Shown: piece by piece, positions 5,269 to 5,349 of the stretch
Numbering within the stretch: position 1 is the stretch's first letter
Layout: each line of letters opens with the position of its first letter
Assembly (NCBI GenBank): GCA_019310865.1
Contig: JAFDDL010000301.1
Coordinates: 1-5,349 of the forward strand
DNA from: Deltaproteobacteria bacterium
GTDB taxonomy: Bacteria; Desulfobacterota; Desulfobacteria; Desulfobacterales; JAFDDL01
Direction: 5' to 3'
Length of the DNA stretch: 5,349 bases
The notes under the pieces: model-generated
Database searches by the model: none
What the model saw: the letters and a program-made list of their open reading frames with translations, nothing else
Told to the model about the DNA's origin: nothing
Position numbers and translations under genes: made by a program

Positions 5269-5300
5269 GGTTTCAAGATATTAGATGAGGTTTTGAAACC
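5269..5300. promoter_or_regulatory. Inverted repeat at the predicted rightward start site
   Basis: GGTTTCAA (5269-5276) and TTGAAACC (5293-5300) form a perfect 8-bp inverted repeat with 16 bases between. The right part is itself near-palindromic (GGTTT-TG-AAACC, 5289-5300). The repeat begins at the start site predicted from the sigma-54 promoter, so it could be an operator or a hairpin at the 5' end of the transcript. From 5301 to the window end I see no gene start or ribosome binding site. Confidence 0.45.
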
Positions 5301-5349
5301 GATTTAGTATTCTTTACGCAATACAGGAACTATTCGAAATTAATCAACC

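Overview
The window looks like a chromosomal segment of a Gram-negative, metabolically versatile bacterium of roughly average G+C. It has AAAGGAG-type ribosome binding sites, an exported cysteine-pair protein, a likely sigma-54 promoter and many degenerate intergenic repeats. A member of Desulfobacterota or another proteobacterial lineage would fit, but nothing here proves the lineage. I see no rRNA, tRNA, CRISPR array, transposase or phage gene.

Layout, left to right. Positions 1-114 hold a 20-bp tandem array that touches the window edge. A plus-strand unit follows: a zinc-dependent medium-chain dehydrogenase (195-1229) and a small single-domain cupin (start placed at 1331, end 1684). They are separated by about 100 nt carrying a degenerate hexamer repeat that can fold into a hairpin. 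After a gap of about 210 nt comes a small exported DUF6491-like protein (1898-2272, plus strand). It converges on a minus-strand pair, transcribed right to left: an FAD-dependent DAO-family oxidoreductase (5022-3715) followed by a YcaD-like major facilitator transporter (3581-2343). The last 330 bases hold no gene but are rich in regulatory signals.

The likely logic is two small catabolic units. In one, a polyol or alcohol-type dehydrogenase is paired with a cupin that may be an isomerase, a sugar-acid or small-molecule binding protein, or a sensor. In the other, an amine or amino-acid oxidase is paired with a permease that could import its substrate or export a product. Substrates cannot be read from the sequence.

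The most interesting part is the right-hand intergenic region. A sigma-70-type promoter (-35 at 5078-5083, -10 at 5054-5059, 18-bp spacer) drives the oxidoreductase leftwards, with a 13-bp palindrome over its -35 box. A near-consensus sigma-54 promoter (5241-5257) points rightwards to a gene outside the window. Two near-identical 14-bp palindromes, 20 bp apart centre to centre, lie about 100 bp upstream of it, where enhancer sites for a sigma-54 activator would be expected. I found no clear evidence of a wholly new biological system; this divergent control region and the two odd repeat families are the best leads.
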